A stretch of DNA of 64,000 nt from Planctomycetaceae bacterium (GCA_006969385.1 CP030884.1:2666001-2730000); one strand, 5' to 3'; positions 53,408-62,584 are shown, counted from the first letter of the stretch. Numbers and translations are program-made. Notes: generated from the letters alone by a model not told the origin.

Positions 53408-54235
53408 ATGTCGCAACGCACCATGGAAGCCCATTACCGACCCAATTGGGAGCTGACCCAGGCGCGCGGGCTGTTGGGATATAACTGCGGCTACGCGGCA
53501 GAGCGCGGCAACGAATCATTTGACGAACATCAACAGTCATTGGTCTGGCGCTTATTGGGCGACACGAAAATCGACGAAAACAGCGTGGTGCTCGATGTCG
53601 GCTGCGGCATCGGCGGGCCATCGGGGTGGATGTTCGAGCGCTTCAAGCCCAAGCAACTGTTCGGGCTTGAATATCTCGGTTCGAGCGTGCAAGCGGCGGG
53701 GGAGCGCTGGCGCAATCGAGACCCGCGACCGACGTTCTTGCAAGGCGACGCCCATCGCATTCCGTTGGCGGACAATCAGGTCGACGTCATCTTCAATCTC
53801 GAATCGGCTCTGCACTATAAAGACAAACGTCAATTTATTAGCGAATGCCAACGCGTCCTCAAACCCGGCGGTCGCTTGTGCCTCGGTGATATCACCACCC
53901 GGCGCAAGTGGCTCTTTCTGCCAGTCGAGATGACCAACAGTTTGCCCAGCCAGTTTACCTCGAGCGTGTGGCTCTGGTCAGCAGCCGACTACAAGGCCGC
54001 GTTTCGCGAATTGGGCTTTAAACTGCTCAATCACGAAAACGCCGCCGCGCCCATCGCCGATTCGCTGGCAGACGGTCTCGACGAAATCAAAGGCAAGAAC
54101 TTTGCCGAGACGTGGGGCAACATGCGCGGTTTTCGCGGTCGCGTCGGCTTCCTCGGCACGCTCCGGCAACTGTTGCGCCTCGGTTTGCTCGACTACGACC
54201 TATTCCAACTAGAAGTACCGGGCGGCAACGGCTAG
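53408..54235 (+). CDS. Class I SAM-dependent methyltransferase
   Basis: A 275-residue protein with AGGAG eight bases before the ATG. SAM motif I is VVLDVGCGIGGPSGWMFERF (residues ~60-79). The acidic loop follows in LFGLEYLGSSVQAAG, motif II/III in RIPLADNQVDVIFNLESALH, and post-motif LKPGGRLCLGDIT. The sequence between suits a small-molecule methyltransferase of the sterol, tocopherol or macrolide group (CoQ3/UbiE neighbours). The substrate is not predicted. It appears monocistronic. Confidence 0.88.
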   Translation: MSQRTMEAHYRPNWELTQARGLLGYNCGYAAERGNESFDEHQQSLVWRLLGDTKIDENSVVLDVGCGIGGPSGWMFERFKPKQLFGLEYLGSSVQAAGERWRNRDPRPTFLQGDAHRIPLADNQVDVIFNLESALHYKDKRQFISECQRVLKPGGRLCLGDITTRRKWLFLPVEMTNSLPSQFTSSVWLWSAADYKAAFRELGFKLLNHENAAAPIADSLADGLDEIKGKNFAETWGNMRGFRGRVGFLGTLRQLLRLGLLDYDLFQLEVPGGNG

Positions 54236-54553
54236 AACCATATTCCAAAGGAACATATAAACAGAGTTTGTATGCACTTGCTGCCTCGAATGGAGAGGGC
54301 CGGGGTGAGGTTCGCTGTTGATCGGAGCAAATATCCGGTGTCACCATCGAGCGTGGACACGGAGCAGGGCAGGCACGGCGAACATGTGCCGACCTTTCAA
54401 ACATGCTGAAAACCCCGTTTTTGCACTGATTTTCGGCAGAGAGACTCGAATCTGACGACGGTTTTATAACGGAACTCGCCCATCCCATTCCCTAAGATCG
54501 ACGATAACAAGAGCGGGTGCTTGGCGCGCGGCGTGCGCGGAGGATGTAGCCAC
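54236..54553. other. Gene-free stretch
   Basis: About 320 bases with no recognisable gene, tRNA or terminator. A segment near 54292-54310 (GAGAGGGCCGGGGTGAGG) looks like a fragment of a widespread bacterial intergenic repeat, but only one arm is present. Confidence 0.4.
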
Positions 54554-54766
54554 ATGACGGTTCTATTCTGGTGGTTCGCGATCACGGCGGCGGCCGTAGG
54601 TTTCATTTTGGTGGGCAGAGGCCTTGCCGAGCAACGGCGCAATCGTGTCGACACCGGCGCGCGTAGCGGAGATAGCGACGCGTGCCCCAAGTGCGGATAC
54701 GTGCTGCGCTCGACGACCGGGTTCTGTGGCCACTGTGGCCATCACATAACGGACAACGATGACTGA
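54554..54766 (+). CDS. Small membrane protein with zinc ribbon
   Basis: A 70-residue protein. GGAGGA about nine bases before the ATG at 54554 fixes the start; the frame extends upstream without a better site. One N-terminal helix (VLFWWFAITAAAVGFILVGR) is followed by a basic linker (QRRNRVDTGARSGD) and a zinc ribbon ACPKCGYVLRSTTGFCGHCG with CxxC...CxxC spacing. It lies 36 bases before the first SPFH gene, so it may be the first member of that operon and could act as an accessory to the SPFH assembly. That is inference from spacing. Confidence 0.65.
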   Translation: MTVLFWWFAITAAAVGFILVGRGLAEQRRNRVDTGARSGDSDACPKCGYVLRSTTGFCGHCGHHITDNDD

Positions 54767-54802
54767 GTTTCAATCGCAGGATACGCAGGAGCAATTTAAG
54801 AG

Positions 54803-56440
54803 ATGAACGAACACATACGGTACAACGCCAAGCCGCCGATCATTCGCGGTCGGCGTTGGCTCAACTGGAAAACACTATCGTTTCTCGTCGGCGTCTTTTT
54901 CTTCGTGACATTCATGATCGTGTGGTTCTACGTCCGCATGGAAGTCACTACCAACAATCTGATGTTGTTGATGAATAAGACCGGCAAAACGTTGCCCGCG
55001 GATTTGCGCGACGACTATGGCGATCAGGTCGTGCTCTACCCCGAGCTGGTGCAAGCCGTCGCGGCTAAAACGGGTGAGTCCGAATCCTACGTGCGCGATC
55101 ACTACAAGGGCATACGCTACGAAGTGAATAAGGAAGGTCGCTACTTCCCCAACCCTTACACGCGCAAGGCCTTCATGGTCCCGACCACGCTGATCAAGCA
55201 AAACGAAATCGGCGTGAAGATTCGCCGCTTCGGCAAACCGTTGCCGACACCGAAGACGGTCGCGACCGAGCCGGACGAACGCGGGCCGGTCGCCGAAGTG
55301 TTGGTGCCGGGGCGCCACGATGTGAACTTGTTGGCCTATGAGGTACAGCGCTTCCCCGCCGTGCAGATTCCGCCCGGCCATGTCGGCGTCGTGACATTGC
55401 TAAGCGGTGAGAAGCCGGCCCAAGGCAATACGTACACCGTCGATCCCGGTGAGAAGGGCGTGCAGCGCGAATCGCTCGAACCGGGTTTGTATTACATCAA
55501 CCCGTATCTGCAAAAGATTTTCATCGTCGATATTCGCAGCCAGAAGTACGACATGATCGGCAACGACGCGATTCACTTTCCCTCGAGCGACAGTTTCACG
55601 ATCACGATCGAAGGCACGATCGAATGGGCGATCCGTCGCGATCAGGTTGCCGACGTGACGGTCGCATACGGAACGTACGGCGATGCCAATCAAATTCTGG
55701 ACAAGATCATTTTGCCCAACGTACGCAGCATCGCGCGCATTCAGGGTTCTAAATTGAAGGCACGCGAGTTCATCAGCGGTAAGACGCGTACAGCGTTTCA
55801 ACAGAAGCTGCTCGAACAGTTGAAGGAGAAGTGCCTGAAGCAGGGTATCGATATTCGCGCGGCGTTGGTACGCGATATCAAGCCGCCGGTCGAGATCGCT
55901 CAACTTATAAGCAAACGCGAACAGGCCGATCAGGAGATCGATCGCTCCACCAATCAGATGCAAGAAGCACAGGCTGAGGCGCGCTTGGTCGAACAGGAAG
56001 AACTGCAAGCCCAGAACGCCGCTATCGGTGAGGCTCGACGCGATGTCGTTACGATGACCAAAAAGGCCGAGCAGGAAAAGAGCGTTGCCATTACCGCGGC
56101 CAATCGCGCGTTAGAAGTTGCACGCCTTCGCCTCGAAGCCGCCGAAAAAGAAGCAACGGCCATCCGTTCGCGCGGTGAGGCCGAAGCCAAGATCGTGTTG
56201 CTCAACTACGAAGCGCGGGCTAAGCCGCTCAAAGAAGCCGTCGACGCCTTCGGTGATGGCACTGCCTATGCACAACACTTCTTCCTGCAGAAGGTCGCGC
56301 CGTCGATCAATAGCATTCTCAGCAATACCGAAGGGCCGTTTGCCGACATCTTCAAAGACTTTCAATCCATCGATTCGACACCGCGCAAGCCCATGGCGGC
56401 GGCAGTCGAAACCGACGATACGACGGAGGTGAAGCAGTGA
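54803..56440 (+). CDS. SPFH/band 7 membrane protein (first of a tandem pair)
   Basis: A 545-residue protein with one N-terminal helix (TLSFLVGVFFFVTFMIVWFY, ~23-43). An SPFH domain spans ~170-380: PPGHVGVVTLLSGEKPAQGN, LEPGLYYINPYLQKIFIVDI, SFTITIEGTIEWAIRRDQVA, ILDKIILPNVRSIARIQGSK and GIDIRAALVRDIKPPVEIAQ. A long coiled coil follows (~380-480, rich in Ala/Glu/Lys, e.g. AEKEATAIRSRGEAEAKIVL). The layout is prohibitin/HflK-like, with a large soluble insertion (~60-165) between helix and domain. It is co-transcribed with a paralogue that overlaps it by one base. Confidence 0.85.
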   Translation: MNEHIRYNAKPPIIRGRRWLNWKTLSFLVGVFFFVTFMIVWFYVRMEVTTNNLMLLMNKTGKTLPADLRDDYGDQVVLYPELVQAVAAKTGESESYVRDHYKGIRYEVNKEGRYFPNPYTRKAFMVPTTLIKQNEIGVKIRRFGKPLPTPKTVATEPDERGPVAEVLVPGRHDVNLLAYEVQRFPAVQIPPGHVGVVTLLSGEKPAQGNTYTVDPGEKGVQRESLEPGLYYINPYLQKIFIVDIRSQKYDMIGNDAIHFPSSDSFTITIEGTIEWAIRRDQVADVTVAYGTYGDANQILDKIILPNVRSIARIQGSKLKAREFISGKTRTAFQQKLLEQLKEKCLKQGIDIRAALVRDIKPPVEIAQLISKREQADQEIDRSTNQMQEAQAEARLVEQEELQAQNAAIGEARRDVVTMTKKAEQEKSVAITAANRALEVARLRLEAAEKEATAIRSRGEAEAKIVLLNYEARAKPLKEAVDAFGDGTAYAQHFFLQKVAPSINSILSNTEGPFADIFKDFQSIDSTPRKPMAAAVETDDTTEVKQ

Positions 56441-58134
56441 TGCTCAAGTTTCTGCGCAAATATATGTACGTCTTAATCGGAACCCTGCTGCTGTCGGTCG
56501 CCGGCATCAGCGCCATCGCGTGGACGTTCTGCCGAATCTACGTGCCCGAGGGCATGTGTGCCGTGTTGATTAAACGCACGGGTGACCTTTTGCCCGAAGG
56601 CGAATCGGTTGCGACACAATCGGGTCAGCGTGGTATTCAACAGGAAGTGCTGGGGCCGGGGCGACACTTCCGCGATCCGATTCGCTGGGATTGGAAACTC
56701 GTCGAACTGACCGAGATTCCCGCCGGCGATCCGGAAACCTGGAAATTGACGGCGGGCAACTTGTCGCGCGAAAGCCGCACGGCGCTGAGCAGCGGTCAAT
56801 ATGTGTTTGAGGGCGACTTCCCCAAGATCGGCGTCGTCACGCGGAAGGTTGGCAAGCGTCCGCCGATGGGGCAGGTAGTGGTGCCGCGCGACTCGGGCTA
56901 CCAAGGCATTCTGGCCGAGGTGCTTACGCCCGGTACGTACAAGCTCAACCCTTACGTGTACGAAATCGAAACCTATCCGGCGACCATCATCCCGGCCGGT
57001 TTCGTTGGCGTGGTGACGAATTTGTTCGACAGCGAAATTGATTCCTCCTCGGCGGCAGTCATTCCGACGAGCAATCCAACTAACGGTATGGTCTCAAACT
57101 ACCGCAGCCCCGGCGCCGATCGCGGCCAGCGCGGCATCGTACGCGACGTGTTGCAGCCCGGTATTTATTTCATCAATCCGAAGCTGCAAAAAGTGACGCT
57201 GGTAGAAATCGGCTTCAACGAATACTCACAACTGCGCATGGCCGATGGTGCCGACGAACAAATCTCGTTCCCGTCGGATACCGGCTATCTCATTCGCGTC
57301 GGCGTGACGGTGGTATGGGGAATCGACCCCGACCATGCCGCCGAGATCGTGGATAACTTCGGCAACGTCGACAAGGTGCTGGAAAAAGTCATCGTGCCCC
57401 AGTTACGCAGCATCTGCCGCAACATCGGTTCGACCTATTCCGCCCGCGATTTCATTCAGGGCGAAAAGCGCGAGCAGTTTCAACGCGATATGACCGAAGA
57501 ACTGCGCCGCGTCTGCGAGGCGAAAAATGTGGAGGTGCTGCTGGCGTTGGTGCGCGATATCGAGGTACACGCACCCGCCGCGACGGGGCAGGGGGGAGAA
57601 GTCACCGAAGACTTGAAGCGCACGATCCAGCAGAGCTTCATCGCGATTGAAAGCCAGATCACGAAGGAAAAACAACGCGACGCCGCCACGGTCAAGGCGC
57701 AACTTGAAGAAGAAATTAAGAAAGTGGACATCGCCCGCGAAACCATCAAGGCCGAATCGCGCATCATGGTGGCGAACATCAAGGCGGAAGGCGAAAAGAC
57801 AGCCGCCGAGATCGCCGCCAGTGCCGAGTTGGCCGTCGCGGACATACAGCAGCAAGTCGCCGAACTCGAAGCGCAGCGCGAACGAATCTTGGGACAGGCC
57901 AAGGCCGATGTCGAGCGCATGAAAAACGAGTCGGAGGCCAAGGGCTACGCCATGCTCGTCAACGCGTTCGGTTCGCCCAAGGCGTATAACCTGTTCACAT
58001 TTGCGGAGAACTTTCAGCCCGAGAGCATTCGTTTGTTCTATTCGGGTGAAGGTACGTTTTGGACGGACTTATCGCGTTTCGAACAAGTCGGTGCCGCCAA
58101 GCTGCTGCAACCAGACAAAGCCGAGCGTAATTAG
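56440..58134 (+). CDS. SPFH/band 7 membrane protein (second of a tandem pair)
   Basis: The ATG at 56440 overlaps the previous stop (TGATG) and has GGAGGTG eight bases upstream; a GTG at 56437 is less likely. The 564-residue product parallels its neighbour: N-terminal helix (YVLIGTLLLSVAGISAIAWT), an SPFH domain (PAGFVGVVTNLFDSEIDSSS, LQPGIYFINPKLQKVTLVEI, YLIRVGVTVVWGIDPDHAAE, VLEKVIVPQLRSICRNIGST), then a coiled coil (~395-510) rich in repeated Lys/Ala/Glu (KAEGEKTAAEIAASAELAVA). Paired SPFH proteins such as HflK/HflC form large alternating rings; a similar heteromeric cage is a reasonable inference here. Confidence 0.85.
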   Translation: MLKFLRKYMYVLIGTLLLSVAGISAIAWTFCRIYVPEGMCAVLIKRTGDLLPEGESVATQSGQRGIQQEVLGPGRHFRDPIRWDWKLVELTEIPAGDPETWKLTAGNLSRESRTALSSGQYVFEGDFPKIGVVTRKVGKRPPMGQVVVPRDSGYQGILAEVLTPGTYKLNPYVYEIETYPATIIPAGFVGVVTNLFDSEIDSSSAAVIPTSNPTNGMVSNYRSPGADRGQRGIVRDVLQPGIYFINPKLQKVTLVEIGFNEYSQLRMADGADEQISFPSDTGYLIRVGVTVVWGIDPDHAAEIVDNFGNVDKVLEKVIVPQLRSICRNIGSTYSARDFIQGEKREQFQRDMTEELRRVCEAKNVEVLLALVRDIEVHAPAATGQGGEVTEDLKRTIQQSFIAIESQITKEKQRDAATVKAQLEEEIKKVDIARETIKAESRIMVANIKAEGEKTAAEIAASAELAVADIQQQVAELEAQRERILGQAKADVERMKNESEAKGYAMLVNAFGSPKAYNLFTFAENFQPESIRLFYSGEGTFWTDLSRFEQVGAAKLLQPDKAERN

Positions 58135-58155
58135 CGGTATCCCGTAGTTGTACAT

Positions 58156-58180
58156 CTGTGGCACAGGCTAATAGCCTGTG
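58156..58180 (+). repeat. Hairpin repeat, copy R9 (CAGGCT/AGCCTG stem variant)
   Basis: CTGTGG followed by CACAGGCT-AAT-AGCCTGTG. Three stem positions differ from the consensus and all are compensated in the opposite arm. Confidence 0.8.
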
Positions 58181-58268
58181 GATGTATCAGCTTTTTTTTG
58201 ACGCGTTCGTCTCTCCTTAAACGACCTCGTGCCCCACCCCTTAGCGCAGCGAGGGGTGGGGGACTTGC

Positions 58269-58294
58269 GCTGTGGCACCAGTTTGCAACCGGTG
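58269..58294 (+). repeat. Hairpin repeat, copy R10
   Basis: GCTGTGG plus CACCAGTT-TGC-AACCGGTG, the consensus with a single uncompensated stem change, 89 bases after R9. Confidence 0.8.
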
Positions 58295-58455
58295 TCTGCC
58301 ACGCACGACACGAATCCGCACGACGACACGCCTTACCGCCGCATAACCAATTTAATTCCCCTTCTCTCGCAATATTCGCATCGATCCCCCAGTTTGGCTT
58401 ATGATTTCCGTCAAAGCACGCTGAGGAAATCAAACGCCCAACCGGGAGATCATCG

Positions 58456-59877
58456 ATGTCATTGCGACGACTCATCCTTACCTGTTTATGCGCGGCCTAC
58501 ATTGCGACAGCAGTCGCGCATGCCGAAGACGCCGAACAATACTGGCCGCAATGGCGCGGGCCGCACGACACGGGCACGGCACCCAAAGCCAAGCCGCCCA
58601 CCGAGTGGAGCGAATCCAAGAATATTAAATGGAAAGTGGCCATCCCCGGCAGTTCGCACGCCACGCCCATCATTTGGGGCGATCGCGTCTTCATTCAAAC
58701 GGCAGTTGAAGTGAATGCCGCCAACGAAAAGAAGGAAATTCCCCAATCGGTACGAGGCAACGGTACGCCCGATGTATCCGTCTTGGCATCAATGCAGCCC
58801 GGCGAGCGGCCGCGCGGTCGAAGGGGGCGGGGACGCGGGCGCGGCGGTCGCGGTCGGCGCGAGCGCGAAAAGCCGACGGCCAATTTCAAGTTTGATATCC
58901 TCGCGCTCGATCGCGTTACCGGCAAAACGCTCTGGCAAACGACCTGCGCCGAAGAAGTGCCGCACGAATCACTGCATCGTGACAGCACGCAAGCTTCCAA
59001 CTCGCCCGTGACCGACGGCACGCATGTGTATGCCTACTTCGGTACGCGCGGGCTGCACTGTCTCGATTGGAACGGCAAACTCGTGTGGTCCAAGCGCTTT
59101 GGCAAGATGAACACGCGCAACGAATTCGGCGAAGGCAGCTCGCCCACGCTGCACGGCGATACCCTCGTGATCAATTGGGATCACGAGGGCGATTCATTCA
59201 TCGTGGCACTCGATAAGAAAACCGGCGCGGAAAAATGGAAGGTCGATCGCGATGAGCCGACGTCGTGGTCGACGCCGATTGTGGTTGAGGATGGCGGCAA
59301 GGCCGTCGTCATTACGTCGGCCGCCAACTTCGTGCGCGGTTACGATCTCAATACGGGCGAACTCATCTGGAAGTGCGGCGGCCTGACCAACAATATCATT
59401 TCGTCACCCGTCGCCGCCGACGGCGTGGTCTATTGCATGAGCAGCCGCCGCGGCGAAAAAGCAATGGCGATTCGGTATGCCGGTGCCAAGGGTGATATCA
59501 CCGACAGCGACCGCGTGCTCTGGAGTGACGACAAAAACACACCGTACGTACCGTCGCCCTTGCTGTACGACGGCAGCCTGTACTTCACCAAGGCGCGACC
59601 GTTGGTGTTGTCGTGCGTGAACGCCCGCGATGGTAAGCCGCGCTTCGAGCCCGAACGATTGAGCGGCCTCGAAGGGATGTACGCCTCGCCCGTTGCCGCC
59701 GATGGCAAGATCTACTTCGTCGGTCGCGAAGGTAACACGGTCGTGATCAAGCACGGCAGCGAGTTCAAGGTATTAGCTAGCAACAAACTCGACGACGGCT
59801 TCGATGCCTCACCGGCACTGGCGGGCAATGAGATTTTCCTGCGCGGCCGCAAGCATCTGTATTGTATTGCGGGGTAA
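58456..59877 (+). CDS. Secreted PQQ-like beta-propeller protein
   Basis: A 473-residue protein with GGGAGA upstream and a signal peptide (LRRLILTCLCAAYIATAVAHA). The propeller starts QYWPQWRGPHDTGTAPKAKP, the entry motif of planctomycete quinoprotein-like propellers. It continues with FDILALDRVTGKTLWQTTCA, LHCLDWNGKLVWSKRFGKM, FIVALDKKTGAEKWKVDRDE, VRGYDLNTGELIWKCGG and LVLSCVNARDGKPRF. A GR-rich low-complexity loop (RGRRGRGRGRGGRGR) lies near residue 125. It is probably periplasmic. No dehydrogenase catalytic residues are assigned. A terminator follows at 59929. Confidence 0.82.
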   Translation: MSLRRLILTCLCAAYIATAVAHAEDAEQYWPQWRGPHDTGTAPKAKPPTEWSESKNIKWKVAIPGSSHATPIIWGDRVFIQTAVEVNAANEKKEIPQSVRGNGTPDVSVLASMQPGERPRGRRGRGRGRGGRGRREREKPTANFKFDILALDRVTGKTLWQTTCAEEVPHESLHRDSTQASNSPVTDGTHVYAYFGTRGLHCLDWNGKLVWSKRFGKMNTRNEFGEGSSPTLHGDTLVINWDHEGDSFIVALDKKTGAEKWKVDRDEPTSWSTPIVVEDGGKAVVITSAANFVRGYDLNTGELIWKCGGLTNNIISSPVAADGVVYCMSSRRGEKAMAIRYAGAKGDITDSDRVLWSDDKNTPYVPSPLLYDGSLYFTKARPLVLSCVNARDGKPRFEPERLSGLEGMYASPVAADGKIYFVGREGNTVVIKHGSEFKVLASNKLDDGFDASPALAGNEIFLRGRKHLYCIAG

Positions 59878-59928
59878 CTTAATTCTCGTGTAACTCGATG
59901 AACCCTTTATCACGGTTTGCGTACAGTA

Positions 59929-59956
59929 GGGCGGGGGAAATCCCCGCCCTTTTATT
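59929..59956 (+). terminator. Rho-independent terminator after the PQQ-propeller gene
   Basis: Perfect stem GGGCGGGG/CCCCGCCC around GAAAT, followed by TTTTATTT. It ends 12 bases before the next ATG, so it separates the two genes transcriptionally. Confidence 0.88.
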
Positions 59957-59967
59957 TGAGAATCTCA

Positions 59968-60723
59968 ATGCCGTTGTCCGTCTCGACATCCGATGATTTC
60001 GACTTCGCCCGTTGTAAGACGTGCAACTATCTCCTTCGAAGCCTTGAAACAGATATTTGTCCCGAATGCGGCCGCGCGTTCGACCCGAATGATCGATCAA
60101 CGTACTGCATTCAACCGCGCGAACGATCGTGGCGAGACTATGCATCACCGCCCCCGACGTGGCAATTGTGGTTCGTTGTTGGTGCGGCGATGTTATACGT
60201 TTATTTGGCCAGTTTCCCGTTGGCTCCGAACTTTTTTCTTCCGTGCTTGTTACAAATCGCATTGATCGTCATGACGCCTGTTGTTTTCGTAGCCTATATA
60301 ATGCGTATAGTCGCCTGCTATAAACTGCGATCGGATGACATGCCGCCGCCGAATGTGAAAAAGCGACCGAGACACAATTGGTTTGGACTGCCTTTCTTGA
60401 TTGCTGTACTCGTATCTGTGCATATCTATAATTGGCCATTTGCCTTGCGGTGGTCAATCAGTAAGCCCGCATTTGAGAAGATCGTTACATCGTTATTATC
60501 CGGAGGACCGGTGCCGAAATCACCTTGTTGGGTCGGTGCTTATCACGTCAAACAAATTTATAATGGCTTAAATGAGGGTTGCATCAATTTTGTTACAGGT
60601 ACGTCATTTGATGCTTGCGGAATTGAATATTCTCTTGATGACTTACCACCAAATCCTGCATTTCAAAACTTCAGTTTGATTCCAGTCAAATTAGGTGAGA
60701 ATTGGCGAGAGTTTGAATGGTAA
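59968..60723 (+). CDS. Zinc-ribbon membrane protein of unknown function
   Basis: The frame opens at 59917 inside the upstream terminator, so the ATG at 59968 is used (MPLSVSTSDDFDFARCKTCN). The 251-residue product has a zinc ribbon at the N-terminus (CKTCNYLLRSLETDICPECG), then three hydrophobic segments (TWQLWFVVGAAMLYVYLASF, LPCLLQIALIVMTPVVFVAY, GLPFLIAVLVSVHIYNW) and a ~90-residue soluble end. CxxCxYxLR...CPECG ribbons recur in this lineage, and the 18688 gene carries the mirror arrangement. The last part (from about 60400) is AT-richer than its surroundings. Confidence 0.7.
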   Translation: MPLSVSTSDDFDFARCKTCNYLLRSLETDICPECGRAFDPNDRSTYCIQPRERSWRDYASPPPTWQLWFVVGAAMLYVYLASFPLAPNFFLPCLLQIALIVMTPVVFVAYIMRIVACYKLRSDDMPPPNVKKRPRHNWFGLPFLIAVLVSVHIYNWPFALRWSISKPAFEKIVTSLLSGGPVPKSPCWVGAYHVKQIYNGLNEGCINFVTGTSFDACGIEYSLDDLPPNPAFQNFSLIPVKLGENWREFEW

Positions 60724-60744
60724 GGCAGATAAAATGCGCCGAGT

Positions 60745-61428
60745 TCATGCGCGCAGATCACCACGCCACTCCACAAACGCACCCGACTCATTCGCTTGCC
60801 AATATCGCTCGGCCTCAACCTCAAATGCTGTTAACCAATGACCGCTATACGCGCAGGTATCGATGCAAATCGTATGGTTCGTCACCAACGGTTCGCCGCT
60901 ACGTTGTGCCGTGTGGCCGCAGAGTATCTTTTTGCCCGAGACGTGTTGCGGTCCATCGCCATAAAACTTGCGCCAGCGCATCACTTGCGAAGACTGTCGT
61001 GCGAGTGGTTCGCCGCGCTCCAGATTACCATGCACGCAAATGAATTCTTCCAACTCAACGTAATCGACGAGGTGATTCTTAATAAACGTAACGTGCTCGG
61101 TAGGCAATGCCCGCATCGACGCGAACGCCGGCGGTAGTCCATACGACGCCAACGTTTCTCGACCACCAAATCCGAGCCAGTCGTTAAATACGGCTTCATT
61201 GTCCCGCGCCTGCAACATCACTTCTTCGTGATTGCCGATCAGCGCCTGCAAAGTGCCGCGTTGGTGTCTTTCAATCAGCCAATCCAAGACGGCGCGCACA
61301 TTCGGCCCACGATCGACGTAATCGCCGAGCGTAATGATCGAATCGGTCTCTCGAATGGGAATCTGTCGCTGCAGCGTTTCTAACGCCGTCCAGCAACCGT
61401 GAATATCGCCAATGACATACGTCGCCAT
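60745..61428 (-). CDS. PPP-family metallophosphoesterase (serine/threonine phosphatase-like)
   Basis: A 227-residue protein with the full PPP metal-site set: GDIHGCW (residues 7-13), GDYVDRGPNVRAVLDW (~36-51), GNHEEVML (~66-73), the later His motifs FICVHGNLERGEP and ILCGHTAQRSGEP. Bacterial members of this size (PrpA/PrpE-like) remove phosphate from Ser/Thr/Tyr or hydrolyse diadenosine tetraphosphate. Which one applies here cannot be told. It is the first gene of the minus-strand pair before the secreted protease and is separated from it by 22 bases, so co-transcription is possible. Confidence 0.9.
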   Translation of the reverse strand: MATYVIGDIHGCWTALETLQRQIPIRETDSIITLGDYVDRGPNVRAVLDWLIERHQRGTLQALIGNHEEVMLQARDNEAVFNDWLGFGGRETLASYGLPPAFASMRALPTEHVTFIKNHLVDYVELEEFICVHGNLERGEPLARQSSQVMRWRKFYGDGPQHVSGKKILCGHTAQRSGEPLVTNHTICIDTCAYSGHWLTAFEVEAERYWQANESGAFVEWRGDLRA

Positions 61429-61450
61429 GCCTCGCGACGTTACGAGATGA

Positions 61451-62584
61451 TTACGGCCCTGTCATCAATGCCGTGATCATGGCCGGCACGTCTTCGATAC
61501 CGACGGAGCCGTTGCTGCTGAAATCGGATGCGCACACTTCGGCGGAACTGCCCGAACCCAGCGCGGCATTCACGAAGAATTGGATGTCGTCACCATCGAC
61601 CGCACCGTCGTCGTTGACATCGCCGGTTGCGCCGGGGCAGGCGGCGAGAATCGAGAGCGTGCCGCCCGCGTTGGTGATGATGGGCGTTGCCAGTGGAATG
61701 ATGGATGACATCGGCACGGCAAAGCCGGGGCCGCAACTCGGGCCGCAGTGACAAATCGCCACCACGCTGTGGTTGTTGGCATCAAAGATCGGCGAACCCG
61801 ACGCACCGCCAGTCGCAATCAGATCGACAGCAATGGCGACTGGGGGGCTGACGTTGCAGTCACCCGGAATGTTCACTGTCGTTACGTTACCTTCGCCATA
61901 TCCCTTTACGTTGCCTTCGCTGCCCTGAAAGTTCCCAGCATGGTGAATCTCGTACAGCGGTTGACCGACGCTCGGCGGTGACGGATCGACGGTTGCCACT
62001 CCCCATGTCGCAGCTGGGTTGCCGCTCAATTGCAACAGGGCGAAGTCGAGCCCGGCATTCGAGCCGAGTAATGTCGTAACGTCATAGGTATCGACGGGCT
62101 TGGAAGTCCCGCCGCCGCAGCTGGTGCACTCGTAGTTAAACTCGACGGTCATCCCTTGAATACCGCCGGCTATACAGTGCTGGTTGGTCATGACGATGTT
62201 GGGCTCGGCCACGATCCATGCGGTGCACCATTCACCGCCGAAGCGAAGGATGCGACCAACTGGCAGGCGGTTGTCGAACTGCGGTGTGCCGACGACGCAC
62301 TCAACATTATCTTTGGCGCCGCCACAACCCGGTTCGCAGCCGCCGCTTCCACCGAAGCAAATCTGCGCCGCCAATTGCCCGCACAATGCGTCCCATTGAT
62401 TGTTGCAGCAAAACGGATCTTCGTTGCATACTAAATTGCAACAAGCCGCATCATTGCATCCTGGCGTGCCGTTATCAAATAAACATTCGCCCGAGCCCGG
62501 GCATTGGCCGCGTGCGTCGGTCGATGTAATAGTTGCTGTAGCGATCACCAAGACGGACAGCGTCCGCGAAAAACGAGCTGGCAT
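61451..62584 (-). CDS. Secreted trypsin-like serine protease with dockerin-like tail
   Basis: A 377-residue protein with a signal peptide (TLSVLVIATATITSTDARG). A ~70-residue cysteine-rich segment follows (ACCNLVCNEDPFCCNNQWDA). The protease domain has the triad: His in VMTNQHCIAGG, Asp in GLDFALLQLSGNP, Ser in ATGGASGSPIFDANN. The family's usual order and spacing are met (S1 peptidase, V8/glutamyl-like). The C-terminus carries two calcium-loop-like repeats, GDVNDDGAVDGDDIQFFVNA and a degenerate second one. Extracellular attachment is likely. Substrate unknown. Confidence 0.85.
   Translation of the reverse strand: MPARFSRTLSVLVIATATITSTDARGQCPGSGECLFDNGTPGCNDAACCNLVCNEDPFCCNNQWDALCGQLAAQICFGGSGGCEPGCGGAKDNVECVVGTPQFDNRLPVGRILRFGGEWCTAWIVAEPNIVMTNQHCIAGGIQGMTVEFNYECTSCGGGTSKPVDTYDVTTLLGSNAGLDFALLQLSGNPAATWGVATVDPSPPSVGQPLYEIHHAGNFQGSEGNVKGYGEGNVTTVNIPGDCNVSPPVAIAVDLIATGGASGSPIFDANNHSVVAICHCGPSCGPGFAVPMSSIIPLATPIITNAGGTLSILAACPGATGDVNDDGAVDGDDIQFFVNAALGSGSSAEVCASDFSSNGSVGIEDVPAMITALMTGP

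Larger units (their letters stand above)
58135..58455. other. Gene-free, repeat-rich stretch before the PQQ gene
   Basis: It holds hairpin repeats R9 and R10 and a ten-pair inverted repeat with arms CCCCACCCCT (58232-58241) and AGGGGTGGGG (58252-58261). No gene is seen. Confidence 0.6.
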
